Of a stretch of DNA of 64,000 bases, positions 25,477 to 34,464 are shown one piece after another (the stretch's first letter is position 1; every line of letters begins with the position of its first letter). Both the position numbers and the translations under genes were made by a program. The stretch is from Pseudomonadota bacterium (GTDB taxonomy: Bacteria; Pseudomonadota; Gammaproteobacteria; Steroidobacterales; Steroidobacteraceae): contig JANXUT010000055.1 of assembly GCA_025356075.1 (NCBI GenBank), forward strand, positions 124,001 through 188,000. Direction: 5' to 3'. The notes under the pieces are model-generated. The model was not told where the DNA came from. It made no database searches and saw nothing but the letters and a program-made list of their open reading frames with translations.

Positions 25477-26364
25477 ATGAACATTCGAATCAATCCAGCC
25501 CGAACTCTCGCCGTCGCGATGCTTTCGCTCGCCGCGCTCGGTCTGTCGGCTGGGGCAAACGCGGAGCACCGCGGCGATACCCACGCCAGCAGTGGCGGCG
25601 GGGGGGGTGGTGGGCATTCCGCACCCCACGGTGGAGGTGGCGGCGGCAGACCGTCCGGCGGTCACGGCGGCTACGGCGGGTCGCCGGCCATGCGCGGCCC
25701 CGTCGGATACCGTGGCCCGTCCACGATTCACCGCGGTTTTGCGCCGACCCAGGCGCCTTCCGGTCGTGGCTATAGCGGCGGCTACACCGGTGGCCACGCA
25801 GCCGGGGGGTATACCGGCGGGCATTCGGGTGGCTACACGGGCGGGTCGTCCGGGCGTGGCTATGCGGGGGGTGCCAACACAGGTCGCGGCTATGTCGACC
25901 ATCGCGTGTACAACCCTGTCCACGGTCGCGGCGGATGGGGGCAACCGGGCGGCTGGTACGGCCATCGCCCGTACTGGTCCTTTGTCGGCGTGCTGCCGTG
26001 GTACTACACGACGATGTGGTGGAACGGCGTCCCGTACTACTACGCCGACAGCTCCTACTATCTCTGGAATGACAGCGCGGCCCAGTACCAGGTAGTCCCG
26101 CCGCCCGCGAACGCGGACGAGTCGGTCGCCCCGCAGGAAGCGGCGCAGGCGGCTGATTTCTACGTCTACCCGAACAATGGCCAAAGTGCCGAGCAGCAGT
26201 CGACCGACCGCTACGAGTGTCATCGGTGGGCTGTCGACCAGACCGGCTTCGACCCGACTCGTCCGAACGGCGGTGTGGCACCGGAGACTGCCGGCGAGGC
26301 CGGGGACGCCTACCACCGCGCCGAGGGCGCCTGCCTGCAGGGCCGTGCGTACACGGTGAAGTAA
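25477..26364 (+). CDS. Exported glycine-rich protein with aromatic C-terminal domain
   Basis: A 295-residue secreted protein. The signal peptide (residues 1-29, ending ANA) precedes a Gly/His/Ser-rich region with several GGYTGGH-type repeats (about residues 30-145). An aromatic domain follows, PYWSFVGVLPWYYTTMWWNG then PYYYADSSYYLWNDS, resembling DUF6515-like proteins. The C-terminus has YECHRWAVDQTGFDP and a partner Cys near the end. It looks like a surface or periplasmic protein of unknown function. An 8-base G run (25600-25607) lies in the repeat region. The start is set by the clean signal peptide. Confidence 0.78.
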   Translation: MNIRINPARTLAVAMLSLAALGLSAGANAEHRGDTHASSGGGGGGGHSAPHGGGGGGRPSGGHGGYGGSPAMRGPVGYRGPSTIHRGFAPTQAPSGRGYSGGYTGGHAAGGYTGGHSGGYTGGSSGRGYAGGANTGRGYVDHRVYNPVHGRGGWGQPGGWYGHRPYWSFVGVLPWYYTTMWWNGVPYYYADSSYYLWNDSAAQYQVVPPPANADESVAPQEAAQAADFYVYPNNGQSAEQQSTDRYECHRWAVDQTGFDPTRPNGGVAPETAGEAGDAYHRAEGACLQGRAYTVK

Positions 26365-26377
26365 AGACTGAAGCGCG

Positions 26378-26743
26378 CTAGCTGCGAGGGCGCTTTGGAC
26401 TTTCGAGCGCCGCCAGTCGGTGGCTCGTACGGACGTGCCGACCGATCCGGCGCCAGTCAATGGCGCTCAAGCAGCAGATGAGCGCCGTGCGGCGCGGGTC
26501 GTATGGCGACTCGCGCCAGCCGTCGCTGGCGAGCAGTTCAGCGCGCTCGGTCGGATCGACCCTCACCCACAGGCATTCCTCCCCCGCGTAGCGATCGAGC
26601 ACGGCGAACGCCTTGCCGCCGACCTTGAACGTCGGGTGCCCGAAGCTCAGAGTCTCGGTGACTGCCCCGAGTGAACTCGCCGTGCGTCGCAGGCGCTTGA
26701 GTGCGAGCGTCTCGGTTTCGCTGAGTGCACGCTCCTTGCGCAT
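26378..26743 (-). CDS. MmcQ/YjbR-family DNA-binding-like protein
   Basis: A 121-residue protein with the MmcQ/YjbR fold signature SFGHPTFKVGGKAFAVLD, CLWVRVDP and a C-terminal RRTALICCLSAIDWRRI. The family (CyaY-like fold, double-wing) is widespread and its function is unproven. The longer in-frame extension to 26890 overlaps the promoter of the divergent amidohydrolase, so I use the ATG at 26743. It is convergent with the glycine-rich gene, with 13 bases between stops. Confidence 0.82.
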   Translation of the reverse strand: MRKERALSETETLALKRLRRTASSLGAVTETLSFGHPTFKVGGKAFAVLDRYAGEECLWVRVDPTERAELLASDGWRESPYDPRRTALICCLSAIDWRRIGRHVRTSHRLAALESPKRPRS

Positions 26744-26826
26744 CGCAATCGCTCCAGCCGGCCGCGGCCTTCCCGTGCTGCCGCCTCGGGTATGATCCCA
26801 CGCAAATTGCAGTGGGGAGTTTGAGT

Positions 26827-28518
26827 ATGCCAGTCCGTCCCAGTCGCAGTCTCGTCGGACTCCTGTTGCTCGCGGTCGCGGCGGCCGCAACGGGCGCGCC
26901 GCCGGCGGCGGACCTGATCGTCCGGCATGCGCGCATCTGGACCGTCGATCCGGCGCAACCCGAAGCCGAATCGGTGGCGGTCCTCAACGGCCGCATCACC
27001 GCCGTCGGCACCGACGCTGCCGTCGACGCGTGGCGTGGCGCAAAGACGCAGCTCGTCGATGCGCACGGCAAGCGCCTCGTGCCCGGATTCAACGACGCGC
27101 ACGTCCATTTCGAGGACGGCGGCAGCTCGCTCGCCGCGGTCCAGCTCAACGACGCGAGCAGCGTCACCGAGTTCGTCCGCCGGATCGGCGCTTACGCAGC
27201 CACGCTCCCGAACGGCGAATGGGTTCGCTCGGGAAACTGGGACGAAACCAAGTGGACGCCGGCGGAGCTGCCGACGCGACAGCAGCTCGATGCGGTAACC
27301 CGCAACAACCCTGTCTCGGTCTGGCGCTACGACGGCCACATGATCGTCGTCAATTCGCAGGCGCTCGCGCTTGCGGGGATCACCGCGGCCACGCCCGATC
27401 CACCCGGCGGCGTGATCGTCCGGGATGCGCGCGGTGAGCCGACCGGCGCTCTTAAAGACGCCGCGACCGACCTCCTCGAGCGGGTGATTCCGCCGCCGAC
27501 GCACGCCCAGCGCAGGAAGGCCGTCGAGCGCGCGCTGGCCGAAGCGGCCTCGCGCGGCGTCACCAGCGTGCAGGACATGGCCGTCGCCGACGGAACGATC
27601 GGCGTCTATGCGGAGCTCCTGCGCGAAGGCAAGTTGACGGTGCGCATCTATGCTGCACCGCCCATCGCGGAGGTGGAGGACGAGGCGCATCTTGAGATCG
27701 GCCGCGCATTCGGCAGCGCCGAGCTTCGAATTGGCGCCTTCAAGACCTTCGCCGACGGATCGCTCGGGTCACGAACCGCTTATTTCTTCGAGCCGTTCAC
27801 CGACCAGCCGACCAACCGCGGCATCCTGTCGCAGGACATGCTCCCGCCGGAGAAGATCCGCGCCTGGATGATGCGGGCGGACGAGACGGGCTTGCAGCTT
27901 TGCACGCACGCGATCGGCGATGCGGGCATTTCGGCCATCCTCGACCTATACCAGGAGATCGACGCTGCCCACGGCCATCGCGACCGGCGCTGGCGAATCG
28001 AGCATGCGCAGCACATGGCGGCCAAGGACTTCGACCGCTTCGGCGAGCTCGGCGTGATCGCCTCGGTCCAGCCCTACCATGCGATTGATGACGGGCGCTG
28101 GGCCGAAGCGCGCATCGGCCACGACCGCTCGAGCCGCACGTATGCGTTCAGGACCTTCCTCAACCACAAGGTGCGGCTCGCCTTCGGGACCGACTGGCCG
28201 GTTGCCCCGCTCAATCCGTTCCTGACGCTCTACGCGGCGACGACGCGCGCGACGCTCGATGGCAGGCTGCCCGGCGGATGGTTTCCGGAAGAGAAGCTTA
28301 CCGTCGCCGAAGCCATCGAGGCCCACACGATGGGCTCCGCGTACGCGGAGTTTCAGGACACCGTGAAGGGGTCGATCACGCCTGGCAAGCTCGCGGACTT
28401 CGTCCTCTTGAGCGAGGACGTGCTGTCGATACCCGTGACTCAACTGCGCAACGTCCATGCGCTCGGGACCTGGGTCGGCGGCGTCCAGGTCTACCAAGCG
28501 CCGACCGGCACGCACTGA
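26827..28518 (+). CDS. Exported YtcJ-like amidohydrolase (Amidohydro_3)
   Basis: A 563-residue protein with a signal peptide (about residues 1-23) and the Amidohydrolase_3 barrel. Motifs are GFNDAHVHFEDGG (His92, His94), FKTFADGSLGSRTAYF with the metal-bridging Lys, CTHAIGDAGI, RIEHAQHM and AFGTDWPVAPLNP. The family includes N-substituted formamide deformylase and many exported enzymes without known substrates. GGGGAG about 8 bases before the ATG supports the start. It is divergent from the mmcQ-like gene, 83 bases away. Confidence 0.88.
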   Translation: MPVRPSRSLVGLLLLAVAAAATGAPPAADLIVRHARIWTVDPAQPEAESVAVLNGRITAVGTDAAVDAWRGAKTQLVDAHGKRLVPGFNDAHVHFEDGGSSLAAVQLNDASSVTEFVRRIGAYAATLPNGEWVRSGNWDETKWTPAELPTRQQLDAVTRNNPVSVWRYDGHMIVVNSQALALAGITAATPDPPGGVIVRDARGEPTGALKDAATDLLERVIPPPTHAQRRKAVERALAEAASRGVTSVQDMAVADGTIGVYAELLREGKLTVRIYAAPPIAEVEDEAHLEIGRAFGSAELRIGAFKTFADGSLGSRTAYFFEPFTDQPTNRGILSQDMLPPEKIRAWMMRADETGLQLCTHAIGDAGISAILDLYQEIDAAHGHRDRRWRIEHAQHMAAKDFDRFGELGVIASVQPYHAIDDGRWAEARIGHDRSSRTYAFRTFLNHKVRLAFGTDWPVAPLNPFLTLYAATTRATLDGRLPGGWFPEEKLTVAEAIEAHTMGSAYAEFQDTVKGSITPGKLADFVLLSEDVLSIPVTQLRNVHALGTWVGGVQVYQAPTGTH

Positions 28519-28537
28519 GCGCCGAGGCGCCGCGCAC

Positions 28538-29086
28538 TCAGCGGCTCGGCGGGAGCCGGTGCGCCTCGATCTGGCCGCTCAGCGTGACGCCGGCCAGCGT
28601 GACGTACAGATGCCGTTCGCTGATCGACAGGTCGAAGCTCATGCGCCGGTCAAGCCGTGCCGTAAGCTCGGCGAGCAGCTCGCGGTCGACCGCGTAGATC
28701 TCGATCTCCTCGGCGCGGCGCAGGGCCGCGCTCGTCAGCCGCTCGAGCAAGGCCGCGACGTCGCGGTGGCTGTACACGGCGATCCGGCGCGCACTGCTCG
28801 CCGCCTTGCGAAGCCGATCGGGCTCCGGCGCACCGATGTCGATCCACGTGAGGAGGACGCCCGTGAGGTCGCGTACGGCAAGGGCCGGTACGTCGGGTTC
28901 AGACAACCCCTTCGAGAACTGGATGCCCTCGGTGTACTCAAGGCAATAGGCGAGCACGCGCGTGAGGAGGTATTCCGCTGTTTCGGACGGATGGCGCGCG
29001 GCGCGGAACGACAACGCCTCGTAGACGCCGCGATCGGCGTCGTTGAGCGTGATTTCGAAGCTATAGATCGTCGCGCCGAGTGCCAC
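28538..29086 (-). CDS. yaeQ: YaeQ-family protein
   Basis: A 182-residue PD-(D/E)XK-like protein matching E. coli YaeQ in length and motifs: LGATIYSFEITLNDADRGVY, ARHPSETAEYLLTRVLAYCL, FSKGLSEPDVPAL and TWIDIGAPEPDRLRKA. The start is a GTG at 29086; the ORF extends upstream to 29206, but YaeQ proteins begin right before this ATIY strand. YaeQ fold is nuclease-like; its action is not settled, though it has been linked to transcription elongation. It is convergent with the amidohydrolase gene, 19 bases between stops. Confidence 0.88.
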   Translation of the reverse strand: MALGATIYSFEITLNDADRGVYEALSFRAARHPSETAEYLLTRVLAYCLEYTEGIQFSKGLSEPDVPALAVRDLTGVLLTWIDIGAPEPDRLRKAASSARRIAVYSHRDVAALLERLTSAALRRAEEIEIYAVDRELLAELTARLDRRMSFDLSISERHLYVTLAGVTLSGQIEAHRLPPSR

Positions 29087-29277
29087 TGTCGTCTCCGGCG
29101 CCGATAGGCGCGGCGTGACGATACCGAAGTCCCACCGCCCGGTCGCGGCTGTCGGGGCTATTCCCGGCCCGCCGGGCGGCGGTCTCGGTGCGATGATGCG
29201 GTGCAATCGGTGCCGCTCCCGCAGGACTGAGCAGCAGTCGGCAGTCCGGGGTAGGGGAGCTCAACGACCATAGGTAA

Positions 29278-30534
29278 ATGAGCGTCCCCCGCACTTCGAC
29301 AGACCGGGAATCATCGCCGCCGCGGCGGACCGGGCTGGTCCTGACGGGGGGTGGCGCCCGCTCCGCCTACCAGGTCGGCGTGCTCGGCGCGGTCGCGCGG
29401 ATGATGCCGCGCGAAGCCCCGAGCCCCTTCCAGATCGTGACGGGCATGTCCGCGGGCGCCATCGTGGCGGCGGCGGTTGCCTGCCACGCGGCGCGATTTC
29501 GCGAGGGGGTGGTCGCCCTCGAGCGCGTCTGGCGGAACTTCCATTCTGAGCAGGTGTTTCGCGCGGATGCGGCGAGCATGCTGCGCGCGGGACTCCGCTG
29601 GACCCTCGCCCTCGTGTCCGCCGGACGGCTCGCTGCTCCGCCCGAATCGGTATTCGACAGCTCGCCCCTGGGACGGCTGCTGGAGCGTCACTACGATTTC
29701 GGACGCATGCGCCAGGCCATGGCGGACGGACACCTCGAGGCCCTCGCCATTGCGGCGTCGAATTACCGGACTGCCCGCTCGGTCGCGTTCTTTGAACGAC
29801 GCGATTCATCGACGGGCATCGCCGACGACTGGCGGCGGGGCGTCGCTACCCAGCTCAGCGTCACGCACCTCCTCGCGAGCAGCGCCGTGCCGTTCCTATT
29901 CCCGGCCGTGCGCCTCGACGGGGAGTACTACGGTGACGGCGCGATGCGCCAGATCGCACCACTCTCGCCGGCGATCCGGCTCGGCGCGGATCGGCTCTTT
30001 GTCGTCGGGGTCCGCGACGTACCGAAGACGCCCGAATTCGTGGCGACCGATCGCGCCCCGGCGCCGAGCGTTGGCCAGGTCATCGGGTTCATGCTCGATA
30101 CGCTCTTCATCGACTCGCTGCACGCGGGTATCGCCCAGCTCGAGCGCATCAACCGGTTGGTCGAGCAATCCGCAGTGCCATCGCCGGATGGACTGAGGCG
30201 TATCGAGCCCATGGTGATCGTCCCGGAGGCGGACTTCAGTGCCATCGCCGCGCGCCACGCCCGCTCGATGCCGCGCAGCGTGCGGGCACTGCTTCGAACG
30301 ATGGGCGCGTCCAACGTCGGCGGCTCGGAACTGTTGAGCTATCTGCTGTTCGAGTCGAGCTACACGCGCGAGCTGATCGCCATCGGTCGCGAGGACGCGA
30401 TGGCACGGCGCGACGAAATTAGCCATTTCCTGGGAGCGTCGGTCCGCCCCTCTGCGGTACCGGTACGCCGTTCGCGCGAGGCGGCGCCGGGCGCCGAGGC
30501 GCTCACCGAGGCACCGCTCGCCTTTGCGCGCTGA
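29278..30534 (+). CDS. Patatin-like phospholipase
   Basis: A 418-residue patatin-domain lipase. It has oxyanion hole GGGARS (24-29), nucleophile motif GMSAG with Ser58, and catalytic Asp in YYGDGAMR (Asp220). A C-terminal region of about 190 residues contains DTLFIDSLHAGIAQLERIN and SYLLFE, as in RssA-like bacterial patatins with a DUF3336-type tail. No signal peptide is seen, so it is probably cytosolic. It is divergent from yaeQ across about 190 bases and convergent with the alpha/beta hydrolase. Confidence 0.9.
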   Translation: MSVPRTSTDRESSPPRRTGLVLTGGGARSAYQVGVLGAVARMMPREAPSPFQIVTGMSAGAIVAAAVACHAARFREGVVALERVWRNFHSEQVFRADAASMLRAGLRWTLALVSAGRLAAPPESVFDSSPLGRLLERHYDFGRMRQAMADGHLEALAIAASNYRTARSVAFFERRDSSTGIADDWRRGVATQLSVTHLLASSAVPFLFPAVRLDGEYYGDGAMRQIAPLSPAIRLGADRLFVVGVRDVPKTPEFVATDRAPAPSVGQVIGFMLDTLFIDSLHAGIAQLERINRLVEQSAVPSPDGLRRIEPMVIVPEADFSAIAARHARSMPRSVRALLRTMGASNVGGSELLSYLLFESSYTRELIAIGREDAMARRDEISHFLGASVRPSAVPVRRSREAAPGAEALTEAPLAFAR

Positions 30535-30543
30535 TCGACCGGG

Positions 30544-31410
30544 CTAGCGCGCGAGCGACCCGGCGAGAAAATCGTAGACGACCGGCGCGAGCGCCGCGGT
30601 AAAGCCGCCTGCGTCGTCGATCGCGTGCTGGCTGAACCAGTGATGCCCGGCGCCCACGATCGGGACCTGCGTCACCCCGACTCCCGCACGGATCAGTTCG
30701 CTCGCGAATGCCTGGCTCTGCTCCGGGCGCACGAGCTGGTCGGCGTCGCCCCAGGTGAGTAGCACCGGCGGCAGCGTGCGGCCGCCGGCGAGGTAGTGGA
30801 TCGGCGAGCCACTCCCATAGAGCGCCTCGGCGCCCTCGAATGGCGCGCCCATGAAATTGAGCGTGACGTCCTCGGAACCCGCCGCGACCTCGGCGCGCGT
30901 TGCGTTCCAATGCGTGGCGAGGTCGTAGACGCCGTAGGCGAGGACGAGGGCGCGTAACCTGGGATCCACACCCGAATACGCATCCGCGGGATAGGCGGAC
31001 CGGAACGGCGCCTCGTGGCGCGCGAGCGCCGCGAGTGCCGCGAGGTGCGCCCCCGCCGAGGCGCCGAGCAATCCGACACGCGCGGCGTCGAGCCCAAGCG
31101 AACCCGCCGAGCCCGCAACGAACTCGAGCGCCGCGATGACATCGAGCGCGGCGCGCGGGAAGGCGCCGCCGGACTTCGAGGTCCGGTACTCGATCGCGAA
31201 GGCGGCAATGCCGCGCGACGCGAGGTACTCGCACCAGTGCTTCAGGCCGGTGCGATTTGCCATTCGCCACGCGCCACCCGGCGTCGCGACGACGACGGGA
31301 TGCGGCCCGGGCTTTGCCGGCAGGTAGAGGTCGCCCTGCAGGCTCACGCCGTCGTGCACCGCGTATTGAATCGCCTGCGTCAGCCGCGACGGCACCGGGC
31401 GTGCGCTCAT
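30544..31410 (-). CDS. Alpha/beta hydrolase, BD-FAE/HSL-like esterase
   Basis: A 288-residue esterase-type alpha/beta hydrolase. The nucleophile elbow is GASAG (Ser118), the acid lies in WGDADQLVRPEQ and the His in VGAGHHWFS. The oxyanion loop reads TPGGAW where the family usually has HGGAW or HGGG, so a Pro replaces the usual His. Its ATG overlaps the stop of the upstream amidohydrolase (ATGA), making a two-gene operon that may handle one ester or amide substrate in sequence (inference). Confidence 0.85.
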   Translation of the reverse strand: MSARPVPSRLTQAIQYAVHDGVSLQGDLYLPAKPGPHPVVVATPGGAWRMANRTGLKHWCEYLASRGIAAFAIEYRTSKSGGAFPRAALDVIAALEFVAGSAGSLGLDAARVGLLGASAGAHLAALAALARHEAPFRSAYPADAYSGVDPRLRALVLAYGVYDLATHWNATRAEVAAGSEDVTLNFMGAPFEGAEALYGSGSPIHYLAGGRTLPPVLLTWGDADQLVRPEQSQAFASELIRAGVGVTQVPIVGAGHHWFSQHAIDDAGGFTAALAPVVYDFLAGSLAR

Positions 31411-32660
31411 CCCGCAGCGCCCGCAGCGGCGGGCGCCTTGTGGACGCGTCCGTCCTTGATGATCGCGAGGAGGTTCTGGTGATCCTCGAGCAGCGTGATG
31501 TCGCTCGTCGGGTCACCCCGCACCAGCACGAGGTCAGCGAGGTAGCCGTCCCGAATCTGCCCGAGCTCGTGGCCGCGTCCCATCAACTCCCCGCCAATTC
31601 GCGTCGCGGCGACAAGCGTCTCGGCCGGCGTGTAGCCGAACCACTCGACGAACAGCGTGAGGTCGCGCGCGTTGCGGCCGACCGGATTCCACGGAAATCC
31701 GTAGTCACCGCCCGGAACGGCCCGCAGGCCGCGCCGGCGGATCTCCTTGCCGACGTTTTTGATGCGTTCGGCCGCTTCCGCCTGCTCCTCGCGCTGCGGC
31801 GGGCTCGCCATGATCCCGAACTTAGGGCCGCGCAACAGATCGGCTTCGACGATGCCGGGCGCCGGACCTATGAACATCTCGGACTTGCGCGACTCGAGCG
31901 CATCGAGCGAGGCGCTGTCGGCGTAGTTGCAGTGATAGACCACGCGAAATCCCGACCGCACGGCCAGCTGGATCGAGTGCGGGGTATAGCAGTGCGCCGT
32001 CAGCGACAGGCCTGCCTCGCGTGCGGCGGCGGCGCCGGCGAGGATCTCCTCGTCGTGGAACTGGTCCCTGAGATTGGACCCGGGATCGAACGCGCTGACC
32101 CCGTTCAGGAGGAACTTGACCGAGTCCACGCCGAGCGCCGCCATCTCCTTCACGAAATCAACCGCATCGGCGGGGGCCGAGGCGCGCGCCGCGGAGCCTG
32201 GGAAGCGCGTCGTCAGGCCCATCGCGCCACCTGGCGTGCGCTCGAAGGACGAGGTGCGCAGTCGCGGTCCCGCCACCCAGCCGGCGTCGAAGGCATTCCT
32301 CGCCGCTATCTCCGCGAGCGGCGAGGTGGAGCCGCCGGAATAGGCGCTCGTGAAGCCGGAGCCGAGCAGAACCCGGCCGCAGTGCGCAAGCAGGAGCGCC
32401 GTCTCGGCGTCCGTTCGCTCGGCCGGCTTCGCCATCTGGTGAATCGTCGCGCCGAAGCCGAGATGCGTGTGACCGTCGACGAGCCCTGGAATCAACGTCG
32501 CGCCGCCGGCATCCAACACCTCGACGTCCGCAGGCGCCGGGACCGGCGCGCCGCGCCCGACCATTGCGATTCGGGCGCCGTCGATGAGCACGAAGCCGCC
32601 AAATCGCGGCGCGCCGCTGCCATCGAACAGCATCGCATTCTTGATGAGGATCTTGCCCAT
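31407..32660 (-). CDS. Amidohydrolase-family metal-dependent hydrolase
   Basis: A 417-residue cytosolic amidohydrolase without signal peptide. It begins ILIKNAMLFDGSGAP, then the barrel motifs GLVDGHTHLGF (His64, His66), DSVKFLLNGVS with a Lys ligand candidate, LTAHCYTP, VYHCNYAD and GGDYGFPWNP. The C-terminal beta-sandwich has GYLADLVLVRGDPTSDI. It is related to imidazolonepropionase/prolidase-type enzymes; the substrate is unknown. It is the first gene of a two-gene operon with the alpha/beta hydrolase and divergent from an SDR gene across 210 bases that hold no gene. Confidence 0.87.
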   Translation of the reverse strand: MGKILIKNAMLFDGSGAPRFGGFVLIDGARIAMVGRGAPVPAPADVEVLDAGGATLIPGLVDGHTHLGFGATIHQMAKPAERTDAETALLLAHCGRVLLGSGFTSAYSGGSTSPLAEIAARNAFDAGWVAGPRLRTSSFERTPGGAMGLTTRFPGSAARASAPADAVDFVKEMAALGVDSVKFLLNGVSAFDPGSNLRDQFHDEEILAGAAAAREAGLSLTAHCYTPHSIQLAVRSGFRVVYHCNYADSASLDALESRKSEMFIGPAPGIVEADLLRGPKFGIMASPPQREEQAEAAERIKNVGKEIRRRGLRAVPGGDYGFPWNPVGRNARDLTLFVEWFGYTPAETLVAATRIGGELMGRGHELGQIRDGYLADLVLVRGDPTSDITLLEDHQNLLAIIKDGRVHKAPAAAGAAG

Positions 32661-32870
32661 AGTGGCTCCGCGCCGAAATCACGTTGAGTAGCGACTCGCG
32701 TCCGAGCGTAGAGGTCGGGCACCGAGTGGCGGAATCCCGCGATGAGCTTGCCGAGTCGACGGACGCGCGCCTGTATCGCGATGCGGGAGGGCAATGGTGC
32801 AGCAGCCGCTCTTGTATGCTTCGCTGCGGCCTGCGACCCCGGGGCCCATTCCCTACCGAATAGGAGCGCC

Positions 32871-33662
32871 ATGACCGCCGCCGCACCACGATCCGATCGG
32901 CTCGCCGGCAAGGTCGCGGTTGTTACGGGGCTTGGCAGCGGCAGCGGCATCGGCCGCGGCTGCGCGTTCATGTTCGCGCGCCACGGCGCGCGCGTGATGA
33001 GCTGCGACATCGACGCGGCGTCCGCCGCTGAGGCGCTCGCGCTGGCGCGGCAGGAAGGGCTTGCGATCGACAGCGTCCATCCTTGTGACCTGACCCGCCC
33101 CGAGGACGTCGAGCGACTCATCGCGCACGCGGTGGAGCGCTACGGCGGCATCGACGTCCTCGTCAACGCGGCGGCCTGGGGCGCGTTTGCGCCGATCGAG
33201 GCGATGGATTTCGAGCGCGACTGGCGCAGGACCCTGAGCGGCGAGCTCGACGTGGTGTTTCTTGCCTGCAAGGCCGCTTGGCCGCACCTCGTACGGCGTG
33301 GCGACGGATCGATCATCAACTTCGCCTCGGCGAACGCCCACGTCACGTTGCAAGGATCGCCGGCGCTTGCCCACTGCGCGGGCAAGGGTGGCGTCCTCGC
33401 GATGACCCGGCAGCTCGCCGCCGAAGGTGGCCCGCACGGCATCCGCGCGAACACGATTTCGCCGGCGCTCGTGGTCACGGGGGCCACCCGACCGGTCCTC
33501 GAGATCCCTGGATTCGTCGACAACGTGATGGCCAAGAGCATGATCAAGCGCCTCGGGCAGCCGGAGGATATCGCCTGGTGCGCGACCTACCTTGCCTCCG
33601 ACGAATCGACCTGGGTGACGGCAGCTGATTTCTGCATCGACGGTGGTGCCACCCGATGCTGA
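32871..33662 (+). CDS. SDR-family oxidoreductase with His in place of catalytic Tyr
   Basis: A 263-residue classical SDR fold. Cofactor loop TGLGSGSGIGRG (19-30), DVLVNAAAWG, catalytic Ser in NFASANAH and Lys in HCAGKGGV are all present. At the position of the catalytic Tyr (YxxxK) there is His168 (codon CAC, 33372-33374). Rossmann-type NAD(P) binding is thus expected, but normal Tyr-dependent hydride transfer is doubtful. It may be a divergent SDR subgroup. I start at ATG 32871, after TAGGAG. A hairpin follows its stop directly. Confidence 0.85.
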   Translation: MTAAAPRSDRLAGKVAVVTGLGSGSGIGRGCAFMFARHGARVMSCDIDAASAAEALALARQEGLAIDSVHPCDLTRPEDVERLIAHAVERYGGIDVLVNAAAWGAFAPIEAMDFERDWRRTLSGELDVVFLACKAAWPHLVRRGDGSIINFASANAHVTLQGSPALAHCAGKGGVLAMTRQLAAEGGPHGIRANTISPALVVTGATRPVLEIPGFVDNVMAKSMIKRLGQPEDIAWCATYLASDESTWVTAADFCIDGGATRC

Positions 33663-33665
33663 GGT

Positions 33666-33688
33666 CGACCTAACCGTTGGTTGGGTCG
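33666..33688 (+). terminator. 10-bp hairpin after SDR gene
   Basis: CGACCTAACC-GTT-GGTTGGGTCG forms a 10-bp stem with one G-T wobble and a 3-base loop, starting four bases after the SDR stop codon. No T-run follows, so it may be a weak terminator or an mRNA 3' end stabiliser. It separates the SDR gene from yceI. Confidence 0.5.
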
Positions 33689-33837
33689 AAGGGTGGCGTC
33701 CCTGTGTATAGTTGGCGCGATTCCGGCCCTGATCGCAGGCGCGTCCCCTCGCGCCCGCCAGAGCCGGCTCGGGAACATTCGCTGGCGGTGACCTTGCGCC
33801 TGGACCGAGACGTTCAATAATCCCTAAGGAGTGCGAG

Positions 33838-34416
33838 ATGACTATGCGTATTTTGGCGGCTTGTATCGCGACCCTGGCGGCGGTGCCGTCGTTGGCGGCG
33901 CCGGTGACCTACAACGTGGACCCCAATCACACGTACCCGAGCTTTGCGGCCGACCATTTCGGTGGACTGTCGGTATGGCGCGGCAAGTTCGATTCCTCGA
34001 GCGGCAAGATCGTGCTCGACAAAGAGGCCAAGGCCGGCACCGTGAGCATCACCGTCAATACTGCTTCGATCAATTTCGGCATGGAAAAGCTCAACGAACA
34101 CACCAAGTCGGCCGAGATGTTCGACGTCGCGAAATTCCCGACGGCGACGTACGAGGGCAAGTTCAGCAAGTTCAAGAACGGCGCCCCGACCGAGGTTGAC
34201 GGCACGCTGACGCTGCACGGCGTCACGAAGCCCCTGACGCTCACGATCAACAAGTTCCTGTGCAAGCAGAACCCGATGAGCAAGAAGGACACCTGCGGCG
34301 CTGACGCCTCGGGTTCGCTCAATCGTGCCGACTTCGGCATCAGCTACGGCCAGGCCTACGGCTTCGACATGGGTGTGAAGCTGCAGATCCAGGTCGAGGG
34401 GACCAAGGCGGACTGA
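33838..34416 (+). CDS. yceI: YceI-like periplasmic polyisoprenoid-binding protein
   Basis: A 192-residue periplasmic lipocalin-like protein of the YceI family. The signal peptide ends around LAAP (residue 21). Family strings are VDPNHTYPSFAADHFGGLS, INFGMEKLNEHTKSAEMFDV, FPTATYEGKFSKF and LTLHGVTKPLTLTI; the C-terminus has GSLNRADFGISYG. Two cysteines (CKQNP and DTCGAD) could form a disulfide. The family binds isoprenoid chains such as ubiquinone precursors. AAGGAG sits 7 bases before the ATG. A long hairpin follows the stop. Confidence 0.92.
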   Translation: MTMRILAACIATLAAVPSLAAPVTYNVDPNHTYPSFAADHFGGLSVWRGKFDSSSGKIVLDKEAKAGTVSITVNTASINFGMEKLNEHTKSAEMFDVAKFPTATYEGKFSKFKNGAPTEVDGTLTLHGVTKPLTLTINKFLCKQNPMSKKDTCGADASGSLNRADFGISYGQAYGFDMGVKLQIQVEGTKAD

Positions 34417-34429
34417 TCGCCCGCTGCAG

Positions 34430-34453
34430 CGGGTCGCGCGACCGCGCGACCCG
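34430..34453 (+). terminator. Strong hairpin terminator after yceI
   Basis: CGGGTCGCGC and GCGCGACCCG form a perfect 10-bp stem around the loop GACC, starting 13 bases after the yceI stop. The stem can extend outward with CGCTGC/GCAGCG after small mismatches. A modest T-containing stretch (GATTTGT) follows. This is the best terminator candidate in the window. Confidence 0.65.
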
Positions 34454-34464
34454 CGCAGCGTGAT

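Noticed and set aside
25690-25880. Tandem repeats as a CRISPR array
   Set aside because: They encode GGYTGGH-type protein repeats in one frame, with no constant repeat/spacer lengths.
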